DNA of 57,458 nt from Fischerella thermalis PCC 7521 (GCF_000317225.1 NZ_AJLL01000066.1:1-57458), one strand, 5' to 3'; positions 27,115-35,757 are shown, numbered from the stretch's first letter. The notes: generated from the sequence alone by a model not told the origin. Translations and numbers: made by a program.

Positions 27115-29955
27115 ATGGTTAATGTAATATCTGCTCCAGAATTACCTAATAACTATGATTTAGTATTTGCAAATATTAGCAAATCAGTCTTTGATTTAGT
27201 CAATTATGAGACGGGAAAAAATGATTTCAAACCTGTATTACCAGAGATTTCTCGACCTGAATTTTCTGTTAGTAATCAGAATTTAATTGCAGATTTAAAA
27301 ACTGATTCTACTAAGACAGATCAGGCGATCGCTCCCAGTGTGCAACCGCAGATTGCACCACCAGAAAACCTGGCTCCAGAAACTTCTCTACCTCAATCAA
27401 GCGCAGCCACAGTAACGCCATCGTCGGTACCTTCGATGAAAGAAAATTTTCAGGTTTTCCCTGTAGGTCTAGATTTAGACAAGCGTAATGTCATTAAGAG
27501 TGTTTTAGTACGGGGAAAGGAAGATGGAATCGAAGCTGTTGACTTTGAGCAATGGCTCATACCTTATGATGCAATAGTTCAAGCTTTGAACTTGGATGTT
27601 AAAGCTTTGCCGGATGGTCTGCAAGAAGTGCGTGCGCCTGGTATTGTAACTCGTATTAATCCTAAACTACTCCGCAATGACCCAAAATTAGGGTTAGTGT
27701 TTTCTGTGCAAGATTTGCAAACTTTGTTTGGCGTTCCGGCTGAATTTGATATTAATGATTATACAGTACGCTTACTGCCACCTTGGTTAAAAACTCCAGC
27801 AGCAGGGGAACTTAGCAACCCCCAAGAACTTCCTGTGGAAACGGCGGGACTACCAGAAATTACTCCTCCAGACTTTAGTATTACTGCTGTTGAGCAACGT
27901 TTATTTGCTAATGGTTCGGTCAGTAATGCTACTAGTTATCAAGGTAACTTGACAGCAGTTGGTACAGCCTTGGGTGGTAGTTGGTTTATCCGCGCTCACC
28001 AACCAAACTTCAAAAATGCTACCACTTGGCAAATTGCTGAAGCTCAATTTCTGCATCAGACAGATTTAGCTGATTATATTCTTGGTTCACAAACACCGTT
28101 TTGGTTTAGTCACGGAACGGGTGATTATTGGGGTTTCACGACAATTCAGCGCCAAGGGTATAAGCCAAAAGAAACTTGGTTAGGTGCAACACCAGATCCG
28201 CGTCAGCGCTTACAAGCTGCTGAAATTGGAAGAGTAGTTACAGGTAAAGCAGAACCAGGAACATTGGTACGATTAACGCAAGGTTTTAGCGATCGCCCAA
28301 TTGCAGAAGTTCTAGTTGATTCTTCTGGTATTTATCGTTTTCAGAACATCCCAGTTAGTGGTCGTTTCCTTGGGAGTAATTACCGCCTTTTACTTTACCC
28401 CCAAGGACGACTTACCGAACCACCAGAAATTCGGGATCTGACTTTTTCTACCGCACCGGGACAATTACCAGCTGGTGGGAAGGCGTTGATTGTTTCTGGT
28501 GGTTTGCGACGGAAATTTTCACTAGATAGCCCCAATCTGTTGGGAGAATTTTCTGATGTGAGAGGGGGTGTGGCTCAACGTTGGGGTTTGTCGGAAAACT
28601 TAACTATAGGAATTGGTGGAGTTTACGATGATTCATTTCGGGGGTTGGGAGAAATCTTTTATCAGCCGCAAAATTTACCCTTAACGGTAGCTGTTTCAGC
28701 TTTAAGCGCAGATGAAAATAATCATTGGGATGTGAATGCTGATATTCGGTTTGATTTGTCTGCTACTGCACATACCCAATTTTTTAGCGATCGCTTTGGT
28801 TATAATTTTAATTTCGATTGGCAAATGTTTCCTTGGCTGGGTTTGCTAGGTGGCTATAAAAGTCGAGATGGTGTATTCGGGGGTTTGGAAATTTCCCATA
28901 GTGGTAAAAATTCTTTTACCTTTGCTCGCGCAACTTTAGACAGTCGCAATCACTTCCGATGGAGTTTTTTGCAACGCTGGGGTGATTTGGAATTTACAAC
29001 TCGTGGTAACGAAGTTGGTTCTCTATCTCAACTCACCTACAATTTTTCTGGGAAAGATCCTTTAGATACAGGACACTCATTAGTCTTAAATTACGAAACT
29101 AGTAATTTCCTCACCCAGGAAAATAGTCTAGCTAGTGCGAGTTGGCGTTACCGTTCACCAGCACGCGCTGTTGACGGAAGCTATTTGTGGGAAGCACAAC
29201 TAGGTTATGGTATCGGTTCCCAAGGTTCGGGAGTAATTGCCAGCTTGGGAACAACAATTATTCCAGGTATGATGCTAAGGGGGCGTTACCAAGGCGTATC
29301 TCTGACTTCAGATCAACCTAGTTTTGGGATTGAGTTAGTTTCTAGCTTTGACACTCAAAGAGGAATTAAGCCTGATTCTTCTCGACGTTCTAATTATTTT
29401 CGTACCCAAGGTGGTATATTAATTCAACCTTTTTTTGACCGCAATCACAATGGCAAACGGGATGCTCATGAAGCAGTCTATCTCCATAAGCCAGATTTAA
29501 TGTTTATTCTTAACAATCGTTCTTTAAAATTTTTCGATCCAGAAATTCAAAATCAGGGGGCTTTAGTGCGCTTGTTTCCTGGAAAGTATCGTCTGGATTT
29601 AGATCCAGCCGGATTTCCCCTGGACTGGAAAGCAACGACAGACGCTTTGGCTGTGGATGTGGTTGCTGGTAGTTATACAACAGTAGAGTTACCTCTTGTA
29701 AAATCTTATACTCGTACGGGAGTTGTAACTGATGCTCAAGGTCAGCCAGTTGCAGGGGTACGGGTAGAAGCGATTCAAACAAGTTCAGGTTTGCGACGAT
29801 TGTCTGTTACTAATGGTGCAGGAGTTTATTATCTGGAAGGATTGCAGCAAGGAGAATATATTGTGGAAGTTAACGGCAAGTCAGCTTTACCTGGTAAATT
29901 GCAGTTAGACGCATCTTCTGAGTCGTTTCAAGAAATTAATCTCCAGCAAAACTAA
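27115..29955 (+). CDS. Usher-like outer-membrane protein
   Basis: A 946-residue protein from the ATG at 27115 (GTG at 27109 is possible). It starts without a recognisable signal peptide. Order: a Pro/Ala-rich linker at about residues 65-115; a periplasmic N-domain (VLVRGKEDGIEAVDFEQWLI, then a PPW motif near residue 225); a long region rich in Tyr/Phe/Gly alternation of beta-barrel character (residues 250-760) containing a plug-like insert; then a Ca-binding-like FFDRNHNGKRDAHEAV; and a C-terminal carboxypeptidase-regulatory-like domain (TGVVTDAQGQPVAGVRVEAI). Context after pilin and chaperone makes it the usher. It lies 15 bp from the convergent DHH gene. Confidence 0.72.
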   Translation: MVNVISAPELPNNYDLVFANISKSVFDLVNYETGKNDFKPVLPEISRPEFSVSNQNLIADLKTDSTKTDQAIAPSVQPQIAPPENLAPETSLPQSSAATVTPSSVPSMKENFQVFPVGLDLDKRNVIKSVLVRGKEDGIEAVDFEQWLIPYDAIVQALNLDVKALPDGLQEVRAPGIVTRINPKLLRNDPKLGLVFSVQDLQTLFGVPAEFDINDYTVRLLPPWLKTPAAGELSNPQELPVETAGLPEITPPDFSITAVEQRLFANGSVSNATSYQGNLTAVGTALGGSWFIRAHQPNFKNATTWQIAEAQFLHQTDLADYILGSQTPFWFSHGTGDYWGFTTIQRQGYKPKETWLGATPDPRQRLQAAEIGRVVTGKAEPGTLVRLTQGFSDRPIAEVLVDSSGIYRFQNIPVSGRFLGSNYRLLLYPQGRLTEPPEIRDLTFSTAPGQLPAGGKALIVSGGLRRKFSLDSPNLLGEFSDVRGGVAQRWGLSENLTIGIGGVYDDSFRGLGEIFYQPQNLPLTVAVSALSADENNHWDVNADIRFDLSATAHTQFFSDRFGYNFNFDWQMFPWLGLLGGYKSRDGVFGGLEISHSGKNSFTFARATLDSRNHFRWSFLQRWGDLEFTTRGNEVGSLSQLTYNFSGKDPLDTGHSLVLNYETSNFLTQENSLASASWRYRSPARAVDGSYLWEAQLGYGIGSQGSGVIASLGTTIIPGMMLRGRYQGVSLTSDQPSFGIELVSSFDTQRGIKPDSSRRSNYFRTQGGILIQPFFDRNHNGKRDAHEAVYLHKPDLMFILNNRSLKFFDPEIQNQGALVRLFPGKYRLDLDPAGFPLDWKATTDALAVDVVAGSYTTVELPLVKSYTRTGVVTDAQGQPVAGVRVEAIQTSSGLRRLSVTNGAGVYYLEGLQQGEYIVEVNGKSALPGKLQLDASSESFQEINLQQN

Positions 29956-29970
29956 TCATCCCTGCTACTA

Positions 29971-31311
29971 CTACTCTGGTTGAATTGGGTTATCTTTGGG
30001 GTTAACTAATCTCAGCAGTTTTTGCTTGATTTGAGTATCGAAAACTTCCCACTTCATTTTCGCATAAGCAGAATTTTCGTTACTGCCTGATAAAAAACCC
30101 ATGGGAATTTCAAAACCACCGGCGCTAGTGCGTCCACCACCAAAAAATCGACCACTGCTATCTTGTCCAAAGGCTTCTTTGATAAATTCATCAGGGTCTA
30201 GAGTCAGTTTAGTGGTTCTCAAGGAACCTACAACTACTTCTAACTCCTCATCTTCATCGTGAACAATCCCGTAAACTACGGCAGTGTGGACGTTTTCTTC
30301 AGTGACGAGAAAATCTGCGGCTTGGGGTATGGCGTCTCTGTCATCATAGCGTAGGTAACCTACCCCAGCAATGGAAAAGTTATTTTGGACAATACGGTTT
30401 TTGAGCGATCGCTCAATCACATCCATCACCCGTTTGGAACGGTTAGCTTGCAATACAGCGCTCAGGAGCTGGGCGTCATAAAATCTACTTAGGTAACCTG
30501 CTGCCATAAAATCTTCTTCTTTGGCTTGCATCAGCAGATTTGTATCTGAACGCAATCCATGCATTAGAGCAGTAGCACATTTAACATGCTGATTGATGCT
30601 GTTATCTAAGGGTAGCAACCCTGCCTGTAAATACTGGGTAAAAATTGTTGCTGTAGCTCTTACCGTTGGACGAATATCAATAAATTCTGATTTGAGATCT
30701 CCTTGCAAATTGTGATGGTCAATTACTGCCATCAGGGGAATTCCTGCCTGTTGCACTATCGGCACTAATCCAGAGGTAGTACCTTGGTTATCAATTAAGG
30801 TATAACCTTGGTAAAAAGACAAATCCTTGCTTTTCAAGGCTGCTACTGAACACCGGATGGCTGGTAAGCCAGTTAACTTGACTAAGGCGATATTTTCTTG
30901 GTGGCTGAGAGTGCCGGCATAGACAATCTCACATTTTATATCGTACTGTTGCGCAATTAACTGGTAAGCCCAAGCAGAAGAAAGAGCGTCTGGGTCGGGA
31001 AAGTCTTGTAAAATTACCAACTGACGCTCATGACGATGGGCAAGCATTACCTGACGCAATTCTTCTGATTTCTGTAGTGTCACAGAATTGGTACGCTGAC
31101 CCAGAGAATTGACTCCTTCAGTTGATGCTAGTGTTCCGTTAGACTGCCTGATTTGTGGAACATCTAAAGACTCTTTGTCTATTTCTGCCTCATCTGGATT
31201 CGGTTCTGGAGTCGGATCTGTCGTCAATGGCAATCTCTCAAACTGAGTAAGGGAAGAATGAAACTGCATAGGAGATAGTTTACTTTGTGTGGCGTGAGAT
31301 AAGTTCAACAA
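29971..31311 (-). CDS. DHH-family phosphoesterase
   Basis: A 446-residue DHH/DHHA1 phosphoesterase of the NrnA/oligoribonuclease-like type, which hydrolyses short RNA, pAp or cyclic-dinucleotide products with Mn2+. Motifs: DFPDPDALSSAWAYQLI, LIDNQGTTSG, the DHH of AVIDHHNLQG, then in DHHA1 the RNA-binding GGGRTSAGGFEIPMGF. The N-terminal 95 residues are a low-complexity acidic region (PTPEPNPDEAEIDKE) not needed by the family. The substrate cannot be decided. Confidence 0.9.
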   Translation of the reverse strand: MLNLSHATQSKLSPMQFHSSLTQFERLPLTTDPTPEPNPDEAEIDKESLDVPQIRQSNGTLASTEGVNSLGQRTNSVTLQKSEELRQVMLAHRHERQLVILQDFPDPDALSSAWAYQLIAQQYDIKCEIVYAGTLSHQENIALVKLTGLPAIRCSVAALKSKDLSFYQGYTLIDNQGTTSGLVPIVQQAGIPLMAVIDHHNLQGDLKSEFIDIRPTVRATATIFTQYLQAGLLPLDNSINQHVKCATALMHGLRSDTNLLMQAKEEDFMAAGYLSRFYDAQLLSAVLQANRSKRVMDVIERSLKNRIVQNNFSIAGVGYLRYDDRDAIPQAADFLVTEENVHTAVVYGIVHDEDEELEVVVGSLRTTKLTLDPDEFIKEAFGQDSSGRFFGGGRTSAGGFEIPMGFLSGSNENSAYAKMKWEVFDTQIKQKLLRLVNPKDNPIQPE

Positions 31312-31505
31312 TAAAAACTACAATCAGAAAATCACTGGTTTAGCCACACCATGTCGATCTTCGCAAAAATTCATGAACTTGGGAATGTATATATGGGTCT
31401 ATTTTTTCTACATTTTTTGGCTGATAACCGAAGGATGCTTAGTTGATATATTTGTTGTATCTATTATGTTTTGTATGTTTTGCAAAATAAAAAACTTTTA
31501 ACTAC

Positions 31506-31533
31506 TTGCAAGCATAACAAAATGTGTTATAAT
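31506..31533 (+). promoter_or_regulatory. Near-consensus sigma-70 promoter in a gene-free gap
   Basis: TTGCAA (31506-31511), 16 bp, TATAAT (31528-31533). It points into a 160-bp non-coding stretch and towards the 3' end of a minus-strand gene, so it does not serve any annotated gene. Confidence 0.65.
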
Positions 31534-31537
31534 GACG

Positions 31538-31628
31538 AGGTTGGTCAAAAACGGCAACAAATCTTTACAAAATATAATGCTAGCTTGTAAAGGGCAACAT
31601 AGCCAATAACAAGCCGCCAAACCAACCT
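31538..31628 (+). ncRNA. Candidate structured RNA, family unknown
   Basis: Starting about 5 nt after the TATAAT, the predicted transcript begins with AGGTTGGT (31538-31545) and has its exact complement ACCAACCT at 31621-31628, so the ends would pair. Inside is a perfect 8-bp hairpin CTTTACAA (31563-31570) / TTGTAAAG (31585-31592). A weaker GGTAAA...TTTACC pairing (31640-31672) could end transcription. I do not recognise the RNA class; it is not an obvious Yfr1, tRNA or riboswitch. Confidence 0.45.
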
Positions 31629-31697
31629 AGTCCACACTTGGTAAACAGCAAAAGCTATAAAAAACTTTTACCGATTGACATCAAATAAAGGTAAATG

Positions 31698-32195
31698 TTA
31701 AAGCCCTATAACATACTTTTGCCACTCCTTGTGTGTTCCAGTTTTTAGGTGCTTTGTAACCTCAAAGTACAAGCTACTGTAAGGTCTCCGAGGTGTGTGG
31801 CGTAGAAGCATATGTGCTTCATGAGGGGTACGGCAGCCCTTTTTAACATTGCAGCGGACGCAAGCTGTAACAATGTTTTCCCAAGAATCTCCTCCTCCAC
31901 GCGATCGCGGTATTACATGGTCTAAAGTCAACTCATCTCCTGTGTAACCACAGTATTGACAAGTATGACCATCCCGATGCAATATATTTCGGCGTGTGAG
32001 AGGAATTTCTTTATAGGGAACCCGCACATAATGGCGCAAGCGAATTACCGTTGGAAGCGGAAAATCGGAGTAAAGAAACTTGCCATTGTGCTCTACCCGT
32101 TCTGCCTTACCCTTGATTAGCAAAACCGCTGCACGGCGCCAACTCGTGATGTTGAGCGGTTCATAAGAGGCATTGAGTACTAAAACCTTCCCCAT
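31698..32195 (-). CDS. HNH endonuclease family protein
   Basis: A 165-residue protein conserved in cyanobacteria with a C-terminal HNH nuclease domain: CQYCGYTGDELTLDHVIPRS, RGGGDSWENIVTACVRCN, with two CxxC zinc pairs and the DH...N...H pattern. The N-terminal half (MGKVLVLNASYEPLNITSWR) is the usual one for the family. It is unrelated to transposon-type IscB/IsrB nucleases, being short and without RuvC. Cellular role is unknown. Confidence 0.88.
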   Translation of the reverse strand: MGKVLVLNASYEPLNITSWRRAAVLLIKGKAERVEHNGKFLYSDFPLPTVIRLRHYVRVPYKEIPLTRRNILHRDGHTCQYCGYTGDELTLDHVIPRSRGGGDSWENIVTACVRCNVKKGCRTPHEAHMLLRHTPRRPYSSLYFEVTKHLKTGTHKEWQKYVIGL

Positions 32196-32542
32196 TGATG
32201 ATCGTTCAAGGTATTAGTTTTACATATATTAACACAAATATACTCTGCTTTGGTGATTGAGAACAAATTATACTGCTGGATTTGTTGCCAAAATGGAGAA
32301 AAAAGCTTGTTTTTTATAACTTAAATTTAGCGTTCGCTCCAATAGTATTCAATATTGGACTAGTTATTGATTTTATTAATACCGTGCTTAACAACTTTGA
32401 TTTAATCAAATCCTACTATTAACCCTTGTGCCGTTGACACGATGAGCGGTAAACTTCCTGATTATTCCAGAGTAGCTTTTAGTAATTTGAATAAATATAT
32501 ATAAGCTGAAAGCAAAACAGTGGTGTGATAGGAGTAAACAGG
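32196..32542. other. Divergent promoter region, HNH gene and alr
   Basis: About 350 bp, A/T-rich, including CCAATAGTATTCAATATTGG, a 9-bp interrupted inverted repeat at 32339-32358 that could be a regulator site. No gene seen. Confidence 0.4.
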
Positions 32543-33727
32543 ATGTTAAGTCATGAACCATCTCAGAGTGTTGCAGCTGGACTATGCGATACTTATGCTT
32601 GGTTTTCGCAGCGTGCTTGGGTGGAAATTGATTTAGTGGCTTTAGCCCACAACGTCCAGCAACTACGCCAGTTCCTATCACCACGTACCCAGCTCATGGC
32701 GGTTGTGAAAGCTGATGCTTACGGACACGGAGCAGTCACAGTTGCCCAAACAGCTTTAGAATCAGGGGCAAGTTGGCTTGGTGTTGCCACTGTCCCAGAA
32801 GGAATTCAACTACGGGAAGCTGGGGTAAAAGCTCCAATTTTGATATTAGGTGCAACTCACACTCCAGAACAAATTCATGCGATCGCCCATTGGCAACTTC
32901 AGCCAACACTATGCAGTCCCAAACAAGCACTTATATTTTCTAATATCCTAGAAGCAAATTCTTATACTTGTGCCATACCTGTCCACATCAAGTTAGATAC
33001 GGGTATGTCCCGCTTAGGAACCAATTGGCAAGAAGCTAGCGAGTTTGTGCAGCTAGTACAGAGTTTGCCACATTTAAAAATAGCTAGTATTTATTCGCAC
33101 TTAGCAACCGCAGATAGTCCTGACCCGACTGTCATGCAACTACAACACCAACGCTTTCAACAAGCGATCGCTCAAATTAAAGCATTAGGATTAAAACCAC
33201 CTTGCTTGCACTTGGCAAACTCAGCCGCCACCCTGACCGATAAAGCATTACACTATGATATGGTGCGTGCAGGTTTACTCATTTACGGACTTTACCCAGC
33301 CACACATTTGCGATCGCAAATTAACCTGAAACCTGTTTTGCAAGTCAGGGCCAGAGTCACCCAAGTCAAAACCATTGCTGCTGGGACTGGTGTGAGTTAC
33401 AGTCATCAATTTATTGCCAAGCAAGAAATGCGAATTGCTGTTGTTGGCATTGGTTATGCCGATGGTGTTCCACGCAATCTTTCCAACAAAATGCAGGTAT
33501 TAATTCGTGGTCAAAGAGTACAACAGATCGGCGCAATTACAATGGATCAACTGATGGTAGATATCAGTGCCTTACCAGATATACAAGAAGGTGAGGTAGT
33601 CACCCTACTAGGTCAAGATGGCAAACAACAAATCTCCGCTGATGATTGGGCAAATCAACTAAACACAATTTCTTGGGAAATTCTCTGCGGATTCAAGCAT
33701 CGATTACCTCGTGTCGGTGTAATTTAG
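32543..33727 (+). CDS. alr: Alanine racemase
   Basis: PLP enzyme that makes D-alanine for peptidoglycan. From the ATG at 32543 the product has 394 residues. It shows AVVKADAYGHGA with PLP-binding Lys56, the LDTGMSRLG block, HLANSAATL, and the catalytic tyrosine region GTGVSYSHQF of the C-terminal barrel. The start at 32543 is favoured by GGAGTAAACAGG just ahead; an in-frame GTG at 32525 is the alternative. The gene ends 20 bp before the CRISPR repeats. Confidence 0.96.
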   Translation: MLSHEPSQSVAAGLCDTYAWFSQRAWVEIDLVALAHNVQQLRQFLSPRTQLMAVVKADAYGHGAVTVAQTALESGASWLGVATVPEGIQLREAGVKAPILILGATHTPEQIHAIAHWQLQPTLCSPKQALIFSNILEANSYTCAIPVHIKLDTGMSRLGTNWQEASEFVQLVQSLPHLKIASIYSHLATADSPDPTVMQLQHQRFQQAIAQIKALGLKPPCLHLANSAATLTDKALHYDMVRAGLLIYGLYPATHLRSQINLKPVLQVRARVTQVKTIAAGTGVSYSHQFIAKQEMRIAVVGIGYADGVPRNLSNKMQVLIRGQRVQQIGAITMDQLMVDISALPDIQEGEVVTLLGQDGKQQISADDWANQLNTISWEILCGFKHRLPRVGVI

Positions 33728-33747
33728 GTTCCCATTGTTTCCATTCA

Positions 33748-34003
33748 GTTTCCATTCAATTAGTTTCCCCAGCGAGTGGGGAGACAGGCGGAGCCAATCA
33801 AAAGCATGGCCCACGCAGAGTTTCCATTCAATTAGTTTCCCCAGCGAGTGGGGAGGTGGTTTCGTTTGGTGTGTTGCCGTCGTTGATGGTTTGTTTCCAT
33901 TCAATTAGTTTCCCCAGCGAGTGGGGAGAATATATATATATAGAGCTACCGCTGGACACAACATATTGTTTCCATTCAATTAGTTTCCCCAGCGAGTGGG
34001 GAT
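33748..34003. CRISPR. CRISPR mini-array, 4 repeats and 3 spacers
   Basis: Four 36-bp repeats at 33748, 33820, 33893 and 33968, starting GTTTCCATTCAATTAG and ending CCCCAGCGAGTGGGGAG, with an internal CCCCA / TGGGG hairpin. The first three are identical; the last ends in T. Spacers are 36, 37 and 39 bp and unrelated to one another; the third starts with a TA run. An 11-bp partial repeat (GTTTCCATTCA) precedes the first one directly at 33737-33747. No cas gene is in the window. The type cannot be assigned from the repeat by eye. Confidence 0.97.
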
Positions 34004-34127
34004 AGTCCTATTTTAAACCGTTACCCAGTAAGATTTCCAGAGCCGATTTCCGAAGTTCAGATAATTTACAGACAAAAACATCTCAATTCCTCCAAACAAA
34101 AAGCCTAAAACCCTTATGTACTAAACA

Positions 34128-34182
34128 ACCGAAGTTCACAACACAAAAATAGGCATTTGCAGAATTTGGGCTGAACTTCGGT
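34128..34182. repeat. Inverted repeat beside the CRISPR array
   Basis: ACCGAAGTTCA at 34128-34138 and its exact complement TGAACTTCGGT at 34172-34182; a third direct copy CCGAAGTTCA lies at 34050-34059. It may be part of a leader or a decayed element. Confidence 0.7.
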
Positions 34183-34207
34183 AGTTGCTCTTAATTCGTA
34201 AAAATTA

Positions 34208-34235
34208 TTGCTCTAGACAACTTTTATGCTATGAT
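34208..34235 (+). promoter_or_regulatory. tRNA-Leu promoter
   Basis: TTGCTC, 16 bp, TATGAT, ending 11 bp before the tRNA gene. Confidence 0.6.
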
Positions 34236-34246
34236 AAGGAACTGAT

Positions 34247-34328
34247 GCGGATGTGGCGGAATTGGCAGACGCGCTAGATTTAGGTTCTAGTGCCGCGAGG
34301 CGTGAAGGTTCAAGTCCTTTCATCCGCA
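34247..34328 (+). tRNA. tRNA-Leu (UAG)
   Basis: Acceptor stem GCGGATG / CATCCGC with discriminator A, D-arm GGCGGAATTGGCAGACGC, anticodon stem CTAGA / TCTAG around loop TTTAGGT giving anticodon UAG (reads CUN codons), a long variable arm (TGCCGCGAGGCG) and T-arm GGTTCAAGTCC. CCA is not encoded. Confidence 0.96.
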
Positions 34329-34491
34329 TTTTAAATTAACTAATGACAGTACAAAATTATTTTGTAGGCTTCTTTATTGCAAAGCCGCAAAGCTTACAGG
34401 GAATGAGTAGAATTCCAGAGCAGGGTGATGCTAATCCTAGCTGTTCTTTAGTAACTGTTCGCCAGAACTATTGTTTAGATATAGCCGAGAA

Positions 34492-34890
34492 TTAGATATT
34501 ACATTTATTTTTATTGCATAACCTATAGTTACGGATATGTCCAAATGCTAATACTGTTGCTCCTAACGTTGTAGCAATACGTTCACCATCTTCGCTGAGA
34601 AGGTTGTGGCCAGCAATTGCAGTTGTGGTCAGAAGCGCCAATCCTAAAACACCAGCGCCAATTACTATTCGGTCTTTATGACGACGACACCCTTGTGTCA
34701 AAGCCAACACACTAACGGGAAAGGCAAACCACAGCAGAAGACGGTGAAAACTTTCGCTACCAACAGAAGTAGTTGCTAGTGCAGGAAGGGCAACGAGCAA
34801 AATCGGTAAAAATAGACAATGAATTGCACACGTGGTAGAAAGTGCGATCGCAGCTTTATCCATGATCATCTGCATTCTTCTGCTATGCAC
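34492..34890 (-). CDS. MerC-domain membrane protein
   Basis: A small four-helix membrane protein related to the mercury transporter MerC. The conserved MDKAAIALSTTCAIHCLFLP carries the Cys and Cys-x-(I/V)-His motif of the first helix; three further hydrophobic segments follow. It ends in a cysteine-bearing tail (RLCNKNKC). 132 residues from the ATG at 34890; the ATG at 34863 (MDKAAI) is an equally good start. Family members transport Hg2+ or are linked to Zn-responsive genes; the substrate here is unproved. A 17-bp palindrome lies 82 bp upstream. Confidence 0.85.
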   Translation of the reverse strand: MHSRRMQMIMDKAAIALSTTCAIHCLFLPILLVALPALATTSVGSESFHRLLLWFAFPVSVLALTQGCRRHKDRIVIGAGVLGLALLTTTAIAGHNLLSEDGERIATTLGATVLAFGHIRNYRLCNKNKCNI

Positions 34891-35424
34891 TTTAATACTC
34901 CTTTATGCTGATGATTTTCTATTTATTAATTGGCAAAATTAGCTAAAATTTTGCATCTCGAGCAATATGCATATTCTTAATAAGAATAATCTCACAAAAC
35001 CGACTAAATATAAAAGTTGTTTTGACACACAAAATCAACTCTCTTTATAGTTTTGCTGTTTTATTGTTGTCGTTCTTAATACTTGATTTTAAATTGTCTA
35101 CAAAGTTTTGGATAACCTATGTTGAATAAAATAGTCAGGCGTCTAGTCTGCTAATTATTACTATGACTTCAATCTAACTGATTGCTACGAATAAAAGATT
35201 CTAAAAAGCTCTTAACTGTATGACTTAAAAGTAACAGTAATATTTACATGCTACCCTGTAATATTTATAGCCATACTGCCATCAAAAATATGGTGTTTAA
35301 AATAATATTATTTTATGAAAGCAAAACAAATTTTAATCTCTTTATGTATTCTATTTAACAATCTTTATCTGCCCCCATCTAGTTTTTCCTTTTCGTAATT
35401 TTTGTAGTGTGGTTCAATCACATT
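34891..35424. other. Gene-free region between merC and the MITE
   Basis: About 530 bp of A/T-rich DNA with frequent stops in all frames. Apart from the palindrome at 34972-34988 I see no element and no supported gene. Confidence 0.4.
34972..34988. promoter_or_regulatory. 17-bp perfect palindrome upstream of merC
   Basis: TATTCTTA-A-TAAGAATA, an 8-1-8 inverted repeat 82 bp ahead of the merC start. Shape and A/T content fit an operator of a Fur/Zur- or ArsR-type metal regulator. Confidence 0.6.
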
Positions 35425-35580
35425 AGCATCTCTGACATGAATACTCAAAAACCCCACCTTAATCCTTGCCTTTGGTTAAACAGAGAAAGTGAATTTAGCT
35501 AGTCTTGTTTCTTTTTAGACACGCTTTACCTTATTTTCTGGGACTAAGAGGGGTTTTTCAACTATGCACGCAAGAGGTCT
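35425..35580. mobile_element. MITE-like element, family 3, copy 1
   Basis: Begins AGCATCTCTGACATGAAT, ends GCACGCAAGAGGTCT; the ends are imperfect inverted repeats and match the ends of the element at 45641-45758, and both contain CTCAAAA(A/C)CCCC near the left end. It abuts the metallothionein stop codon (3 bp). Confidence 0.6.
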
Positions 35581-35583
35581 ATT

Positions 35584-35757
35584 TTATGATGCACAGCCAC
35601 AAACAGATTGACATTGAGTACAGACTTCACCGCTTTGATGGCTGTTTGCACAAGCTTCACAGCAGTAAGGTTTGCCATCTTTGATAATGGCATCCTCTAT
35701 GGACACAACACATAGGCAAGAACCACAGGCGCATTTTACTTGGCTTACGGTTGTCAT
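35584..35757 (-). CDS. Bacterial metallothionein, SmtA/BmtA type
   Basis: A 57-residue cysteine-rich protein that binds Zn, Cd or Cu in a Cys/His cluster. Eleven cysteines are arranged like SmtA: KCACGSCLC (Cys9, 11, 14, 16), the zinc-finger-like YCCEAC (Cys32, 33, 36), His40, then Cys46, 49, 53 and 55. It starts MTTVSQVKCACG. It is divergent from the ArsR-type regulator 138 bp away, with a palindromic operator between them, as in smtA-smtB. One extra Cys (33) compared with SmtA is a small difference. Confidence 0.95.
   Translation of the reverse strand: MTTVSQVKCACGSCLCVVSIEDAIIKDGKPYCCEACANSHQSGEVCTQCQSVCGCAS

Noticed and set aside
31538-32195. Possible HEARO / IsrB-type guide RNA with HNH nuclease
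   Set aside because: The HNH protein is the short 165-residue conserved type without RuvC or bridge-helix parts, and the candidate RNA is on the opposite strand, downstream of it.
33646-34005. 119-residue frame reading through the CRISPR repeats
   Set aside because: It contains periodic SISFPSEWGE units that are translations of the CRISPR repeats.
34128-34182. Inverted repeat as terminator of the CRISPR transcript
   Set aside because: Loop is 33 nt and no T-run follows either arm.
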